NCBI GenBank assembly: GCA_963803015.1
Contig: CAWDKV010000004.1
Coordinates: 248,001-312,000, forward strand
DNA length: 64,000 nucleotides
From: Berkiella sp963803015
GTDB lineage: Bacteria > Pseudomonadota > Gammaproteobacteria > Berkiellales > Berkiellaceae
Direction: 5' to 3'
The notes under the pieces were generated by a model. That model did not search any database, had not been told where the DNA came from, and saw only the letters and a list, made by a program, of their open reading frames with translations. Positions 27,400 through 37,101 of the stretch are shown in pieces (positions within the stretch are counted from its first letter, which is position 1; each line of letters starts with the position of its first letter). A program made the position numbers and the translations under genes.

Positions 27400-28725
27400 G
27401 TGTCTAAGCACGTATATATCGAAACCTGGGGCTGTCAAATGAACGAATATGACAGCAAACGCATGCACGAGCTTTTAGAAGCTAGCCATGGATTAAAGCC
27501 ATCCAACACACCAGAAAATGCAGATGTGCTACTAATGAATACTTGTTCTATCCGAGAAAAAGCACAAGAAAAAGTATTTTCTCGCCTAGGACAATGGCGC
27601 TCTTTAAAACAAAAGCGCCCAGAGATTGTTATTGGGGTTGGCGGCTGTGTCGCTTCTCAAGAAGGACAAGCCATACGCCAGCGCGCACCTTTTGTTGATA
27701 TTGTGTTTGGTCCACAGACGCTGCATCGTTTGCCTCAGCTCCTCAATAGTGTCAGAAGAAATGGCAAACCTGCTATCGATGTTTCTTTCCCTGAAATTGA
27801 AAAATTTGATTGTTTACCTGAACCTAAAGCGGATGGCCCCATTGGCTTGGTCTCAATTCAAGAAGGCTGCAGTAAATATTGCACCTATTGTATTGTGCCT
27901 TACACGCGAGGAGAGGAAATCAATCGTCCCTTTGATGATGTGATTGCAGAATTGGTTATGTTAGCGCGCCAGGGTGTCAAAGAAGTAACGTTGCTTGGAC
28001 AAAATGTCAATGCTTATCAAGGCCGCATGCATAATGATCATATTGCCGATCTCGCTTTACTCATTCGCTATGTCGCTCAAATACCGGGCATTGAGCGGAT
28101 CCGCTTTTCAACATCGCACCCTAAAGAATTTTCTTCAAGCCTCATCGAAGCTTATCGAGATGTTCCAGCTCTGGCAAACCACTTACATTTACCTGTACAA
28201 AGTGGCAGCGATCGCGTTTTAAGTTTGATGGGGCGCAATTATACTGCGCTCGAATTCAAAGAAAAAATCCATCAGCTTCGTTTGGTTCGCCCTCATATCA
28301 CTTTATCCTCTGATTTTATTGTTGGCTATCCCGGAGAAACAGAGGAAGATTTTGAAGCAACCCTTAATCTGGTTAAAAAAGTGAATTTTGATCAGTCTTA
28401 CAGTTTTATTTTTAGTCCACGGCCTGGTACACCTGCGGCAACACTACCAGATCCTGTTCCCTTAGAAATTAAAAAAGTCCGCTTAAAAGTATTGCAAGAT
28501 CAATTAAAGCACCAAGCTCATCTGCATAATCAACATATGCTTGGCACGGTGCAACGGGTTCTCGTCACCCACGCTAACCGCAAAGAGCCTGGCAAACTTT
28601 GTGGCCGTTGTGAAAATAACCGCTTGGTGCATTTTGCAGGTGACAATACACACATCGGGGAGTTTGCAGAGGTTTTAATTAACGAAGCCCTTCCCAACTC
28701 TTTGCGTGGGGAATTACACGCATAA
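27400..28725 (+). CDS. miaB: tRNA-2-methylthio-N6-dimethylallyladenosine synthase
   Basis: Radical-SAM enzyme that adds a methylthio group to i6A37 in tRNAs. The 441-residue protein has the auxiliary cluster cysteines Cys12, Cys49 and Cys83 in the N-terminal UPF0004 domain, the radical-SAM cysteines Cys157, Cys161 and Cys164 (CSKYCTYC) and a C-terminal TRAM domain. The start is GTG 27400 with AGGGGG upstream. First gene of the miaB-phoH-ybeY-ybeX-lnt operon. Confidence 0.97.
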   Translation: MSKHVYIETWGCQMNEYDSKRMHELLEASHGLKPSNTPENADVLLMNTCSIREKAQEKVFSRLGQWRSLKQKRPEIVIGVGGCVASQEGQAIRQRAPFVDIVFGPQTLHRLPQLLNSVRRNGKPAIDVSFPEIEKFDCLPEPKADGPIGLVSIQEGCSKYCTYCIVPYTRGEEINRPFDDVIAELVMLARQGVKEVTLLGQNVNAYQGRMHNDHIADLALLIRYVAQIPGIERIRFSTSHPKEFSSSLIEAYRDVPALANHLHLPVQSGSDRVLSLMGRNYTALEFKEKIHQLRLVRPHITLSSDFIVGYPGETEEDFEATLNLVKKVNFDQSYSFIFSPRPGTPAATLPDPVPLEIKKVRLKVLQDQLKHQAHLHNQHMLGTVQRVLVTHANRKEPGKLCGRCENNRLVHFAGDNTHIGEFAEVLINEALPNSLRGELHA

Positions 28726-28767
28726 TTCAAGGATCTGGCGACTTTACAGATAAAAGATAAGAGAGCT

Positions 28768-29832
28768 ATGCTTAAATCAGATAAGTTGCAAATAAGGACA
28801 GCATTGAGCGACAAAATTTCTTCCTCAGAAATAACTTTTGCCCCCGTCGATAACCGAAGGTTAATGGATCTTTGCGGCCGTTTTGATGAGCACATTAGAC
28901 AAATTGAAAAAAAATTAGGCGTTGAAATTCATAACCGCGGTAATAATTTTCAAATTTTAGGCGAAAAAGAAGCAGTAGAGATTGCTAAAAAGTTATTGCA
29001 CTTTTTATATGATCAAACAGAAACGAATGAAGAAATAACACCAGCCAAAGTGCATTTTCTGTTACAAGAACGATTTCAGCAACTCAATAAGTCACAGCAA
29101 ACTCACCTTAATGAGCAAAATGAAAAATATGCAAAAAAGAAGCATGCGGAAGAAAACAGCATCAAACTACCAAAACTACATGTCAAACCCTTAGGTAAAA
29201 ACCAAGTACAGTATATCAATAACATTTTTTCATACGATATTACCTTTGGTATTGGACCTGCAGGCACTGGAAAAACATATCTGGCGGTAGCTGCCGCTAT
29301 TAGCGCTTTGGAAACAGAAAGCGTCAAGAGAATAATCCTCACTCGCCCTGTGGTTGAAGCAGGAGAAAAATTAGGGTTTCTCCCTGGAGACTTGAGCCAA
29401 AAGATTGACCCTTACTTAAAACCTTTACAAGATGCCTTATATGAAATGATGGGGTTTGAGCGCGTCATCAAATTGATTGAGCGTAATATTATAGAAATTG
29501 CCCCTCTGGCCTATATGCGCGGCCGTACTTTAAATGATGCTTTCATTATTTTAGATGAAAGCCAAAATACCACACGCGAACAAATGAAAATGTTCTTAAC
29601 CAGATTAGGACGTCATTCCGTTACAGTGATTACAGGAGACGTTACGCAGGTAGACTTACCTTCCTTCTCGGTATCCGGATTAAAACATGCCATTGAAATC
29701 TTGAAGAAAGTGTCTGGCATTAGCTTTAATTATTTTGATTCAAGTGATGTCATCCGCCACCCTTTAGTAAAACAAATTATTGATGCCTATGACACTTATG
29801 AAAAGCAACACCCGCCCAAGGGGAGACAATGA
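28768..29832 (+). CDS. ybeZ: PhoH-like ATPase
   Basis: A 354-residue PhoH-family protein: an N-terminal KH-like region (about 20-95) and a P-loop ATPase with Walker A GPAGTGKTY and Walker B IILDESQNT, typical of the RNA-linked YbeZ partner of YbeY. The stop overlaps the ybeY start by 4 nt (ATGA). Role in RNA or ribosome quality control is known only by association with YbeY. Confidence 0.95.
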   Translation: MLKSDKLQIRTALSDKISSSEITFAPVDNRRLMDLCGRFDEHIRQIEKKLGVEIHNRGNNFQILGEKEAVEIAKKLLHFLYDQTETNEEITPAKVHFLLQERFQQLNKSQQTHLNEQNEKYAKKKHAEENSIKLPKLHVKPLGKNQVQYINNIFSYDITFGIGPAGTGKTYLAVAAAISALETESVKRIILTRPVVEAGEKLGFLPGDLSQKIDPYLKPLQDALYEMMGFERVIKLIERNIIEIAPLAYMRGRTLNDAFIILDESQNTTREQMKMFLTRLGRHSVTVITGDVTQVDLPSFSVSGLKHAIEILKKVSGISFNYFDSSDVIRHPLVKQIIDAYDTYEKQHPPKGRQ

Positions 29833-30287
29833 GTACTTTTGATATTCAATTTGCTTCAAACGCAAAAAACATACCTTCCAAAAAAGAAATCGAAAAATGG
29901 ATTAAGTCTACTTTAAATAAAAAAGAGACCACAGGTACACTTAGCATTCGAATAGTAGATGAAGCAGAAATGACCGATTTAAATACCAGGTATCGCCATA
30001 AAGCAAAACCGACCAATGTACTTTCCTTTCCTTGCCCAGTTCCTTTCAAACATAGTGGCAGTCTTGGTGACATTGTGATCTGCGCTCCGATTATTGAACA
30101 AGAAGCCATTGCTCAGAAAAAGCCTTTAATGGCACATTGGGCACACATGGTTGTTCATGGAATCTTACATTTGCTTGGTCATGATCATGAAGAGGAAGCG
30201 CAAGCCGCTTTAATGGAAGGCATAGAAATTGATATTTTAGAATCCCTAGGTTTTAACAATCCTTATAGAGAAACGGCTAATGCGTGA
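29829..30287 (+). CDS. ybeY: Endoribonuclease YbeY
   Basis: Metal-dependent endoribonuclease needed for 16S rRNA 3' maturation and ribosome quality control. The 152-residue protein has the zinc motif HGILHLLGHDH and the RHKAKPTNVLSFP signature. Coupled to phoH by a 4-nt overlap and to ybeX by an 8-nt overlap. Confidence 0.97.
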   Translation: MSTFDIQFASNAKNIPSKKEIEKWIKSTLNKKETTGTLSIRIVDEAEMTDLNTRYRHKAKPTNVLSFPCPVPFKHSGSLGDIVICAPIIEQEAIAQKKPLMAHWAHMVVHGILHLLGHDHEEEAQAALMEGIEIDILESLGFNNPYRETANA

Positions 30288-31140
30288 TAAAGACTCGCCT
30301 CTACCTCGAACGCTTTCCTGGTATCATAAAGTAAAAGATAAATTAGCAGGAAAGCCAAAAAACCTTGAAGAATTATTAAACCTCATTCGTCATGCTCAGC
30401 ATGACGCTCTAATAGATGCCGAATCCCTACGGATGATTGAAGGCGTTATCCAAATTTCTGACATGCCGGCAAGTGAAATTATGATCTCACGCGCAGAAAT
30501 GGTTGTCGTCCAAAAAGATATGTCTCTCCATGAAATTTTAGCCATTGTCATTGAATCAGCTCACTCTCGCATTCCTGTGGTAGGAGACAACAAAGACGAA
30601 GTCATTGGCATTTTACTTGCCAAAGATTTACTTCCCTATGCTATCAATGAGCCTAAACAACGCTTTTCTATCAAAGATATTCTTCGCACTTGTGTTTTTA
30701 TCCCCGAAAGCAAACGGCTGGGTATTTTATTAAATGCTTTTCGAAAAGACAGAAACCACCTAGCCATTGTTGTCGACGAGTTTGGTGGCGTCAGTGGATT
30801 AGTTACCATCGAAGATGTGATTGAGCAAATTGTAGGTGAAATCGAAGATGAACATGACATAGAAGAAGGGATTTACATTCGGTTACATAAAGATAAACAT
30901 TACTCTGTCAAAGCACTGACACCTATTGAGGATTTTAATCAATTCTTTGGCACAGCTTTAAGTGATGAAGAATTTGACACCATTGGAGGCTTAGTCTTAA
31001 AAGGGTTTGGCCATTTTCCAAAGAGGGGGGAAACGCTTACCATCGAGGGAATACCCTTTACTGTATTAAGAGCGAGCAATCGACGTATCCAGCTTTTGAA
31101 AACCACTCTTTCACCTCAAAAAAAATCTGAGGAAGAATAA
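30280..31140 (+). CDS. ybeX: CorC/YbeX-family CBS-domain protein
   Basis: A 286-residue protein with two CBS domains (about 65-190; PASEIMISRAEM and VVDEFGGVSGLVTIEDVIE) and a C-terminal CorC/HlyC domain (about 205-280). The family is linked to magnesium/cobalt efflux and to ribosome metabolism. It has no transmembrane DUF21 part. The overlap with ybeY and 28-nt gap to lnt keep the standard operon order. Confidence 0.94.
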   Translation: MRDKDSPLPRTLSWYHKVKDKLAGKPKNLEELLNLIRHAQHDALIDAESLRMIEGVIQISDMPASEIMISRAEMVVVQKDMSLHEILAIVIESAHSRIPVVGDNKDEVIGILLAKDLLPYAINEPKQRFSIKDILRTCVFIPESKRLGILLNAFRKDRNHLAIVVDEFGGVSGLVTIEDVIEQIVGEIEDEHDIEEGIYIRLHKDKHYSVKALTPIEDFNQFFGTALSDEEFDTIGGLVLKGFGHFPKRGETLTIEGIPFTVLRASNRRIQLLKTTLSPQKKSEEE

Positions 31141-31168
31141 AAGCATTTTTTCAGGGAATGATAAAAAA

Positions 31169-32701
31169 ATGAACGATCTTTTTAAAAAAATTCAACCTTT
31201 TCTCCATTACTTGATTGCTTTGATTGGGGGAGGGCTTTTACCCTACTCTTTTGCCCCCTATGGTTATGGCGTCTTCGGGTTCATTTCTCCTGCCATTTTT
31301 TTGTGGTGTATTAGCAAAGAATCGGTCAAAAAAGCCTTTTTTGTTGGGCTAATGTACGGCATAGGCTTGTTTGGTATTGGCGCAAATTGGGTTTATGTCA
31401 GTATCCACGATTACGGTTATGCGAGCCCTCTCTTGGCCGGGGGTTTAACAAGTTTATTCGTTGCTGCATTAGCTTTATTTCCTGCGTGTTTGGCTGCAAC
31501 GCTCAATCGTTTTTTCCCGCAGAATAATAACATACGCTGCTTATTAGCCTTCCCTGTATTATGGGTGCTTTTTGAGATGTTACGGGGTTGGCTCTTCACA
31601 GGTTTTCCCTGGCTATATGTCGGCTATTCACAAATCCAAAGCCATTTAAATGCTTTTGCTCCTATCGGCAGCGTCTTTGCTGTTTCTTGGGTCTGTGCTT
31701 TTGTTGCCGGACTTTTTTATGCTATCTACGACTATTTCTACGAAGACAAAGAAAACCCGCGTTCACGCAATATTCTTTTTCTCACCTTATTCCTAGTCTG
31801 GGGAGTCGCCTATGGTCTTAGCAGAATTACCTGGACTTATCCTTCTCAAAATAAACTTAACGTAGCGCTCGTTCAAGGCAATATTCCGCAGGAAACCAAA
31901 TGGCAATCAGATCAAGTAGCTCATATTATAGAAGTTTATGAAAATCTCACCAAACAAGCACTTATTGCAGAGCCTAAGGTCGATCTTATCATTTGGCCAG
32001 AAGGCGCTATTCCGATGTCGGCTCAGAGTGCTGCAAGCTTATTGGAACAGTTAGATCTCACATTGGATGCAGAAAAAACAGGACTCATTCTGGGCATTCC
32101 TTGGGTGACGCCCAGAGGGCAATTTTATAACGCCATGATAGGATTTGGCTGGAAAACGGATGGGGTTTACCATAAAAAACACCTTGTTCCGTTTGGAGAA
32201 TATGTGCCTTTTGAGAGTGTGTTAAGAGGTTTAATCAAATTTTTTGATTTACCCATGTCCAGCTTTATCTCTGGGCCTGATAATCAACCCTTAATGCTCT
32301 CTTCTGGTTTTAAAATAGCACCCGCAATCTGCTATGAAATTGCATTCCCTACCTTGGTGCGCAGTGTAAGCAAAAATGCAGATTTTATTTTGACCTTGAG
32401 CAATGACACCTGGTTTGGCACCTCAATTGGGCCGGCGCAACATTTAGAAATTGCGATGTTTCGCGCTTTAGAAACACAAAAGCCTGTGGTGAGAGTAACT
32501 AATTCTGGGTTTACAGCCATTATCAATCCAGAAGGGGAAATCCAAGAGATAGCCAATCAGTTTGAAGCGACCGTGCTATATGGCACCGTTACGCAAATGA
32601 TAGGCCAAACGTTTTGGGTACGCTTTGGGATATGGCCATTAATGGCATGCTTGGTGGGCACTTTAGGATTAGCTTTTCTTTTTAATAAAAAAATAAAGTG
32701 A
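31169..32701 (+). CDS. lnt: Apolipoprotein N-acyltransferase
   Basis: Inner-membrane enzyme that adds the third acyl chain to lipoproteins. The 510-residue protein has about six N-terminal membrane segments and a periplasmic nitrilase domain. The triad is visible: Glu278 in WPEGAI, Lys336 in HKKHLVPFGEY and Cys388 in ICYEIAFP, close to E. coli 267/335/387. Its presence fits the several lipoproteins in this window (LolB, LptE, RlpA). A hairpin follows at 32706-32736. Confidence 0.97.
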   Translation: MNDLFKKIQPFLHYLIALIGGGLLPYSFAPYGYGVFGFISPAIFLWCISKESVKKAFFVGLMYGIGLFGIGANWVYVSIHDYGYASPLLAGGLTSLFVAALALFPACLAATLNRFFPQNNNIRCLLAFPVLWVLFEMLRGWLFTGFPWLYVGYSQIQSHLNAFAPIGSVFAVSWVCAFVAGLFYAIYDYFYEDKENPRSRNILFLTLFLVWGVAYGLSRITWTYPSQNKLNVALVQGNIPQETKWQSDQVAHIIEVYENLTKQALIAEPKVDLIIWPEGAIPMSAQSAASLLEQLDLTLDAEKTGLILGIPWVTPRGQFYNAMIGFGWKTDGVYHKKHLVPFGEYVPFESVLRGLIKFFDLPMSSFISGPDNQPLMLSSGFKIAPAICYEIAFPTLVRSVSKNADFILTLSNDTWFGTSIGPAQHLEIAMFRALETQKPVVRVTNSGFTAIINPEGEIQEIANQFEATVLYGTVTQMIGQTFWVRFGIWPLMACLVGTLGLAFLFNKKIK

Positions 32702-32705
32702 TAGT

Positions 32706-32736
32706 GAGATGACCTGCATGAAGTGCAGGCCATCTC
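32706..32736. terminator. Probable bidirectional terminator hairpin
   Basis: GAGATG-A-CCTGCA and TGCAGG-C-CATCTC form a 13-position stem with one A-C mismatch and a 5-nt loop, placed between the convergent lnt and 32755 genes. There is no long T-tract on the plus strand. The position suits a shared terminator. Confidence 0.5.
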
Positions 32737-32754
32737 CGATTACTTAAATTCCGT

Positions 32755-33816
32755 TTACACTTTTCTGCATGAGGCTATGGGGGCCGGCACACTGGCGTTC
32801 TGTTCGTGAAACTTATTCAATATTTCAGTTACTTCCGCATGGGTCCTTCTCCCAAAGTACACTCCTTCTACAGAGGGCTCTTGTGGCGTGTTACCTTCAA
32901 TCAGATCACGAAGATTTTGTTGGCCTTTTTCACAGCATCCTGTAAAGGTTAAAAGCTGAAATTTTTTGATATCTATATTCTTGTTTAAGGCATTTTCATC
33001 ATCACTTTCTGCTTCATTTGGCTCAGGATTTTGTGCCTTGTATTCTTTATATTCTCTCTCTTTTCTAGCAAGACAATCTGCTACAAATTGATACGCTAAT
33101 TTAACCAATTCATGATTCTTACCCTGTGCTGTCCCTACTTTTAAGGCAGCAAGACCTATCAACTGCAGATCTCCAGGATTGAATTTATTGCATCTGTCAG
33201 GTGTTAGCGCTTTTAAAATGGCAACTAACAGTTCGGGAGACCGATTATGAGTATAAACACCTCTTGCAATTAAGCCCAGAGACCAATGACTAAAATTGAG
33301 TGTCTTGAATAATTCAGGTTGATTATTTAAAACAAATTCAAGCAGGCTAGGCTCATCCCAATCATTAAAAAGATGCGCAAGTTTAACTAATGGCGTATCT
33401 GTTCCGTTGCCCGCTTCAAAATCTAAGCGTTCTAAAGAAACATTTTTTAATACTTTCTCTAATAATGGGTACGTATAACTACGTTTACACGCGATATCAG
33501 TCAAACAAAAAAGTACAGTCTTAGAAAGATAATGCCCACTTTCAATTTTGGCGTTAAAATCCAATTCATCAATAAAACCATCTTTAATCGCTTTATCGAT
33601 GAAGTTCTGCAGTTTTGAAACGCTTTCTGGCGTGACATGTAACCCAGCTCCCACCTCATTACATGACGCCATCAACTCTGCTTGATATAATTTTCGTGTT
33701 TTTGATGTTAATTTCCGTTTCTTTTTCGATTGCTCAGCGGGCACTTCATCCGCTGGTTCCTTGCGTTTATTGCTAGACACTAAATTCGATAAAAAGCCTG
33801 TCAAACCAATTAGCAT
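32755..33816 (-). CDS. Candidate nuclear-targeted effector with KKKRK motif
   Basis: A 353-residue protein of no family I recognise. I place the start at ATG 33816, 6 nt after AGGA; the open frame extends to a TTG at 33834. Residues 17-42 carry NKRKE and SKKKRKLTSKTRK (30-42), a close match to a monopartite SV40-type nuclear localisation signal. The rest is helical, with repeating units of about 35-40 residues (for example DTPLVKLAHLF, EPSLLEFVLNNQPEL, SPELLVAILKAL) that recall degenerate ankyrin or other helical repeats. No signal peptide. The gene stands alone. Host-nucleus targeting is inferred from the motif. Confidence 0.7.
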   Translation of the reverse strand: MLIGLTGFLSNLVSSNKRKEPADEVPAEQSKKKRKLTSKTRKLYQAELMASCNEVGAGLHVTPESVSKLQNFIDKAIKDGFIDELDFNAKIESGHYLSKTVLFCLTDIACKRSYTYPLLEKVLKNVSLERLDFEAGNGTDTPLVKLAHLFNDWDEPSLLEFVLNNQPELFKTLNFSHWSLGLIARGVYTHNRSPELLVAILKALTPDRCNKFNPGDLQLIGLAALKVGTAQGKNHELVKLAYQFVADCLARKEREYKEYKAQNPEPNEAESDDENALNKNIDIKKFQLLTFTGCCEKGQQNLRDLIEGNTPQEPSVEGVYFGRRTHAEVTEILNKFHEQNASVPAPIASCRKV

Positions 33817-33993
33817 AAATTTTCCTACTATCAAAATAAAATTGGAATGATGCCTGTCTTATTTTTTAATTTCAAGTCGGTGAATTCCTGACTAAAGGAA
33901 AATGAGCAGGTACAAATAAGGCAAAAAAGCGATATTTCTCAGAAATGAGCAGCCGGAAAGTAGGTAGAACTTTTTAAAATGCGCTCTCAGGCT

Positions 33994-34290
33994 TTAGAGT
34001 CTCTCACCAAAAAGATAATAATCAATCATTAAGGGTGTGGCTATCATGCCAACCCCTGCGCCAATTGCACCTACACCAAGAAGGGCTATCCCTTCTGCAG
34101 CGACAATGGAAGTGCTCAGCACTGTGCCTGTTATCGCACCCATGAGCACGCCAACATCGAAGGTTGCCGAGCGAAAATCTTCTTTGGCCATATCATGTGC
34201 GGCAGGATTAGATTGATAAAAAAAAGGACAATGTTCTATTAAACCTTGACCGGATATCTGAGAACATTCTTTCAAGTTTAGTTTACGCAT
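33994..34290 (-). CDS. Small peptide with bacteriocin-type leader and glycine-rich hydrophobic core
   Basis: 98 residues. The N-terminus MRKLNLKECSQISGQG has the pattern of double-glycine-type leaders of class II bacteriocins and related exported peptides (M-[RK]-x-L-x3-E-x3-[IV]-S-G-G), though the second Gly is Gln. After a polar stretch comes a Gly/Ala-rich hydrophobic region (about 47-90; GVLMGAITGTVL, GVGAIGAGVGMIATP) that looks membrane-active. A small lipoprotein gene lies just upstream on the same strand. No peptidase-ABC transporter is in the window. The ribosome site is weak. Confidence 0.55.
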   Translation of the reverse strand: MRKLNLKECSQISGQGLIEHCPFFYQSNPAAHDMAKEDFRSATFDVGVLMGAITGTVLSTSIVAAEGIALLGVGAIGAGVGMIATPLMIDYYLFGERL

Positions 34291-34382
34291 ATGCCATCTT
34301 ATTTTAGTTTGAAAGCAAAGTTTATGTCACATCGCTTCCCTGTGGTGTGGCTTGCAAATGAAGAGATCATACACCCATCATG

Positions 34383-34562
34383 CTAAAAAGGCATTACACC
34401 CATCCCTGCTGCTGCGCCAATTGCCGCTGCGATAGCCGTACCGACAATTTTAAATGGAATACTAACTAAGGATGCGACAGCACTACCTGCACCGCCGCCG
34501 GTAGCACAACCTTGGAGTAATAGTGCCAAAAGTATCAAATTCTTCAGCTTAGCTTTGTTCAT
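34383..34562 (-). CDS. Small glycine-zipper lipoprotein
   Basis: 59 residues. ATG 34562 is chosen because AGGAG lies 7 nt upstream; an in-frame GTG at 34568 is too close to it. The signal peptide ends in the lipobox LLQGC (Cys19) and is followed by a Gly/Ala-rich hydrophobic stretch with AIAAAIGAAAGMGVMPF. It lies 92 bp before the bacteriocin-like peptide on the same strand, so an operon of two membrane-active small proteins is possible. Could be an immunity-like or envelope protein; function unknown. Confidence 0.65.
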   Translation of the reverse strand: MNKAKLKNLILLALLLQGCATGGGAGSAVASLVSIPFKIVGTAIAAAIGAAAGMGVMPF

Positions 34563-34639
34563 CCCCACACTCCTATCATGTTATGCTTAGCAAATAAAAT
34601 AGTAGGCTAAATTTAAACAAAATGACAAATGGCAGACAT

Positions 34640-37096
34640 ATGCAAGAATTGTATTCTCCAGAGCAAATAGAAATAAAAGTCCAAGCTGATTGGGAAAAAA
34701 ACCACGATTTTACGGTAAAAGAAGATCCTAATAAGCCTAAATATTATTGTTTGAGTATGTTCCCTTACCCAAGTGGACACTTACATGTCGGGCATGTCCG
34801 CAACTACACGCTTGGTGATGTCATTGCCAGATTCATGCGAATGCGCGGTAAAAATGTGCTCCATCCCATTGGTTGGGACGCTTTTGGCTTACCTGCTGAA
34901 AACGCTGCCATTCAAAACAAGGTGCCCCCTGCTGAATGGACATATAAAAATATTGACCATATGCGCCAACAATTTAAACGTTTAGGTTTTAGCTTTGATT
35001 GGTCAAGAGAGATTGCGACTTGCTCTCCTGACTACTACCGCTGGGAACAATGGGTATTCTTAAAACTCTATGAAAAAGGCTTAGTCTACAAAAAAGAATC
35101 CGTTGTGAACTGGGATCCTGTCGATCAAACTGTTTTGGCAAATGAACAAGTCATTGAAGGTAGAGGCTGGCGCTCAGGCGCTCTCGTAGAGCAGCGCTCT
35201 ATTCCACAATGGTTTTTAAAAATAACCGATTATGCTGAAGAATTACTGCATTCACTAGACTCTTTGCCGGATTGGCCAGAGCAAGTTAAAATCATGCAAC
35301 GCAATTGGATTGGTCGCTCAGAAGGCGTATCCTTCCAATTTCAAGTGGACAGAGAAAATACCCCCCCTTTAGAAGTGTTTACCACGCGTATCGATACACT
35401 CATGGGCGTGACTTATCTTGCCATTGCCCCTCTTCACCCTTTAATTGAAACAGCTGTTGCGCTTAACCCCGAATTAAAAGAATTTATTGAAACCTGTCGT
35501 AATATTAAAGTCGCTGAAGCGGAACTTGCGACTCTTGAAAAACAAGGTAGACCCACTGGTCTTTTTGCTTTGCATCCTGTTACAAAAGAAAAGCTGCCTA
35601 TCTGGGTCGCCAATTATGTCATCATGGAATACGGTAGCGGTGCGGTGATGGCCGTCCCTGCGCATGACGAACGTGATTTTGAATTTGCTCAAAAGTATCA
35701 GTTACCTTTGAAAGTGGTTATCCACCCTGAGGGAAAAAACCCTCCCGAAAATAAGGCTTTTACGGAAAGAGGGATATTGTTCAACTCTGGAATATTTGAT
35801 GGACTAGCCAGCGAAGAAGCTTTAACAAAAATTGCGCAATATTTAGAAGAGAAGGAACAAGGTAAACGGCAAGTGCATTATCGCTTGCGTGATTGGGGCG
35901 TATCCAGGCAACGTTACTGGGGAGCGCCCATCCCAATGATAACTTGTGCGAGCTGCGGCACCGTTCCTGTGCCAGAGAAGGATCTCCCTGTGGTTTTGCC
36001 AACACTAACTCCGCTAGCCAATAGCGCTATCTTAAAAGAAACACCCGCATTTTACGAAGTAGCATGCCCCAAATGTGGCCAACCCGCTACACGAGAAACA
36101 GATACTTTTGACACTTTCATGGAATCTTCTTGGTATTATCTGCGCTTTGCTTGCCCAGATCAAAATCAAAAAATATTTGATGAGAGAGTAGATTATTGGG
36201 CCCCGGTCGATCAATATATTGGTGGTATTGAACATGCTATTTTGCATTTACTTTATTCCCGTTTTTTCCACAAAGCACTGCGCGATTTAAATCTCGTCAA
36301 AGGGGATGAGCCTTTTACTAAACTCCTGACCCAAGGAATGGTGCTCAAAGACGGCAGTAAAATGTCAAAATCTAAAGGCAATACTGTCGATCCCCAAACA
36401 TTGATTGAAAAATATGGTGCTGACACCGTGCGCTTATTTATCATGTTTGCAGCCCCTCCTGAGCAATCCCTCGAGTGGTCAGAATCTGGCGTGGAAGGTG
36501 CTTTTCGTTTCCTTAAGCGCTTATGGCGCTTGATTGCCAGTCATATTGCAGAACATGGCGTAGAGCACGGCGATTTAAACCTACAAACGCTTAATGAAGC
36601 ACAAAAGGATTTACGGCGCGCAACGCATCAAACAATTAAAAAAGTAACAGATGATCTCGAACGTCGCCATACCTTTAATACCGCCATTGCAGCTGTCATG
36701 GAATTGGTCAATTTGATCTCACAATTTACAGTGAAAGAGGCAACAGATAAGAGCGTGAAACAAGAATCCTTGCATGCCGTTGTGCTCTTGCTTTCACCTA
36801 TTGTCCCCCACATCTGTCAAGCTTTATGGGAACATCTAGGTTATGAGGGTTCAATGATGAATCATGCGTGGCCAACTATTGATGAAAAAGCTTTGCAAAA
36901 AGATGTCTCGCAAATCGTTTTACAAGTGAATGGCAAAGTACGCGCCAATATCCAGCTTCCGGTAAACACATCTGATGCTGAAATTGAGAAATCGGCACTC
37001 GCCAATGAAAATGTGCAACGTTTCACGCATGGCAAAACCATTGTCAAAGTGATTGTTATCAAACAAAAACTGGTTAACATTGTGGTGAAAGAATAA
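34640..37096 (+). CDS. leuS: Leucyl-tRNA synthetase
   Basis: Charges tRNA-Leu. About 818 residues from ATG 34640, which gives the family N-terminus MQELYSPEQIE; an in-frame ATG at 34622 adds six residues and neither has a strong ribosome site. The class I motifs HVGH (in the HIGH position) and KMSKSKGN are present, with the CP1 editing domain (TTRIDTLMGVTY) and its zinc-like CASCG...CPKCG. Head of leuS-lptE-holA. Confidence 0.96.
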   Translation: MQELYSPEQIEIKVQADWEKNHDFTVKEDPNKPKYYCLSMFPYPSGHLHVGHVRNYTLGDVIARFMRMRGKNVLHPIGWDAFGLPAENAAIQNKVPPAEWTYKNIDHMRQQFKRLGFSFDWSREIATCSPDYYRWEQWVFLKLYEKGLVYKKESVVNWDPVDQTVLANEQVIEGRGWRSGALVEQRSIPQWFLKITDYAEELLHSLDSLPDWPEQVKIMQRNWIGRSEGVSFQFQVDRENTPPLEVFTTRIDTLMGVTYLAIAPLHPLIETAVALNPELKEFIETCRNIKVAEAELATLEKQGRPTGLFALHPVTKEKLPIWVANYVIMEYGSGAVMAVPAHDERDFEFAQKYQLPLKVVIHPEGKNPPENKAFTERGILFNSGIFDGLASEEALTKIAQYLEEKEQGKRQVHYRLRDWGVSRQRYWGAPIPMITCASCGTVPVPEKDLPVVLPTLTPLANSAILKETPAFYEVACPKCGQPATRETDTFDTFMESSWYYLRFACPDQNQKIFDERVDYWAPVDQYIGGIEHAILHLLYSRFFHKALRDLNLVKGDEPFTKLLTQGMVLKDGSKMSKSKGNTVDPQTLIEKYGADTVRLFIMFAAPPEQSLEWSESGVEGAFRFLKRLWRLIASHIAEHGVEHGDLNLQTLNEAQKDLRRATHQTIKKVTDDLERRHTFNTAIAAVMELVNLISQFTVKEATDKSVKQESLHAVVLLLSPIVPHICQALWEHLGYEGSMMNHAWPTIDEKALQKDVSQIVLQVNGKVRANIQLPVNTSDAEIEKSALANENVQRFTHGKTIVKVIVIKQKLVNIVVKE

Positions 37097-37101
37097 AGAC
37101 C

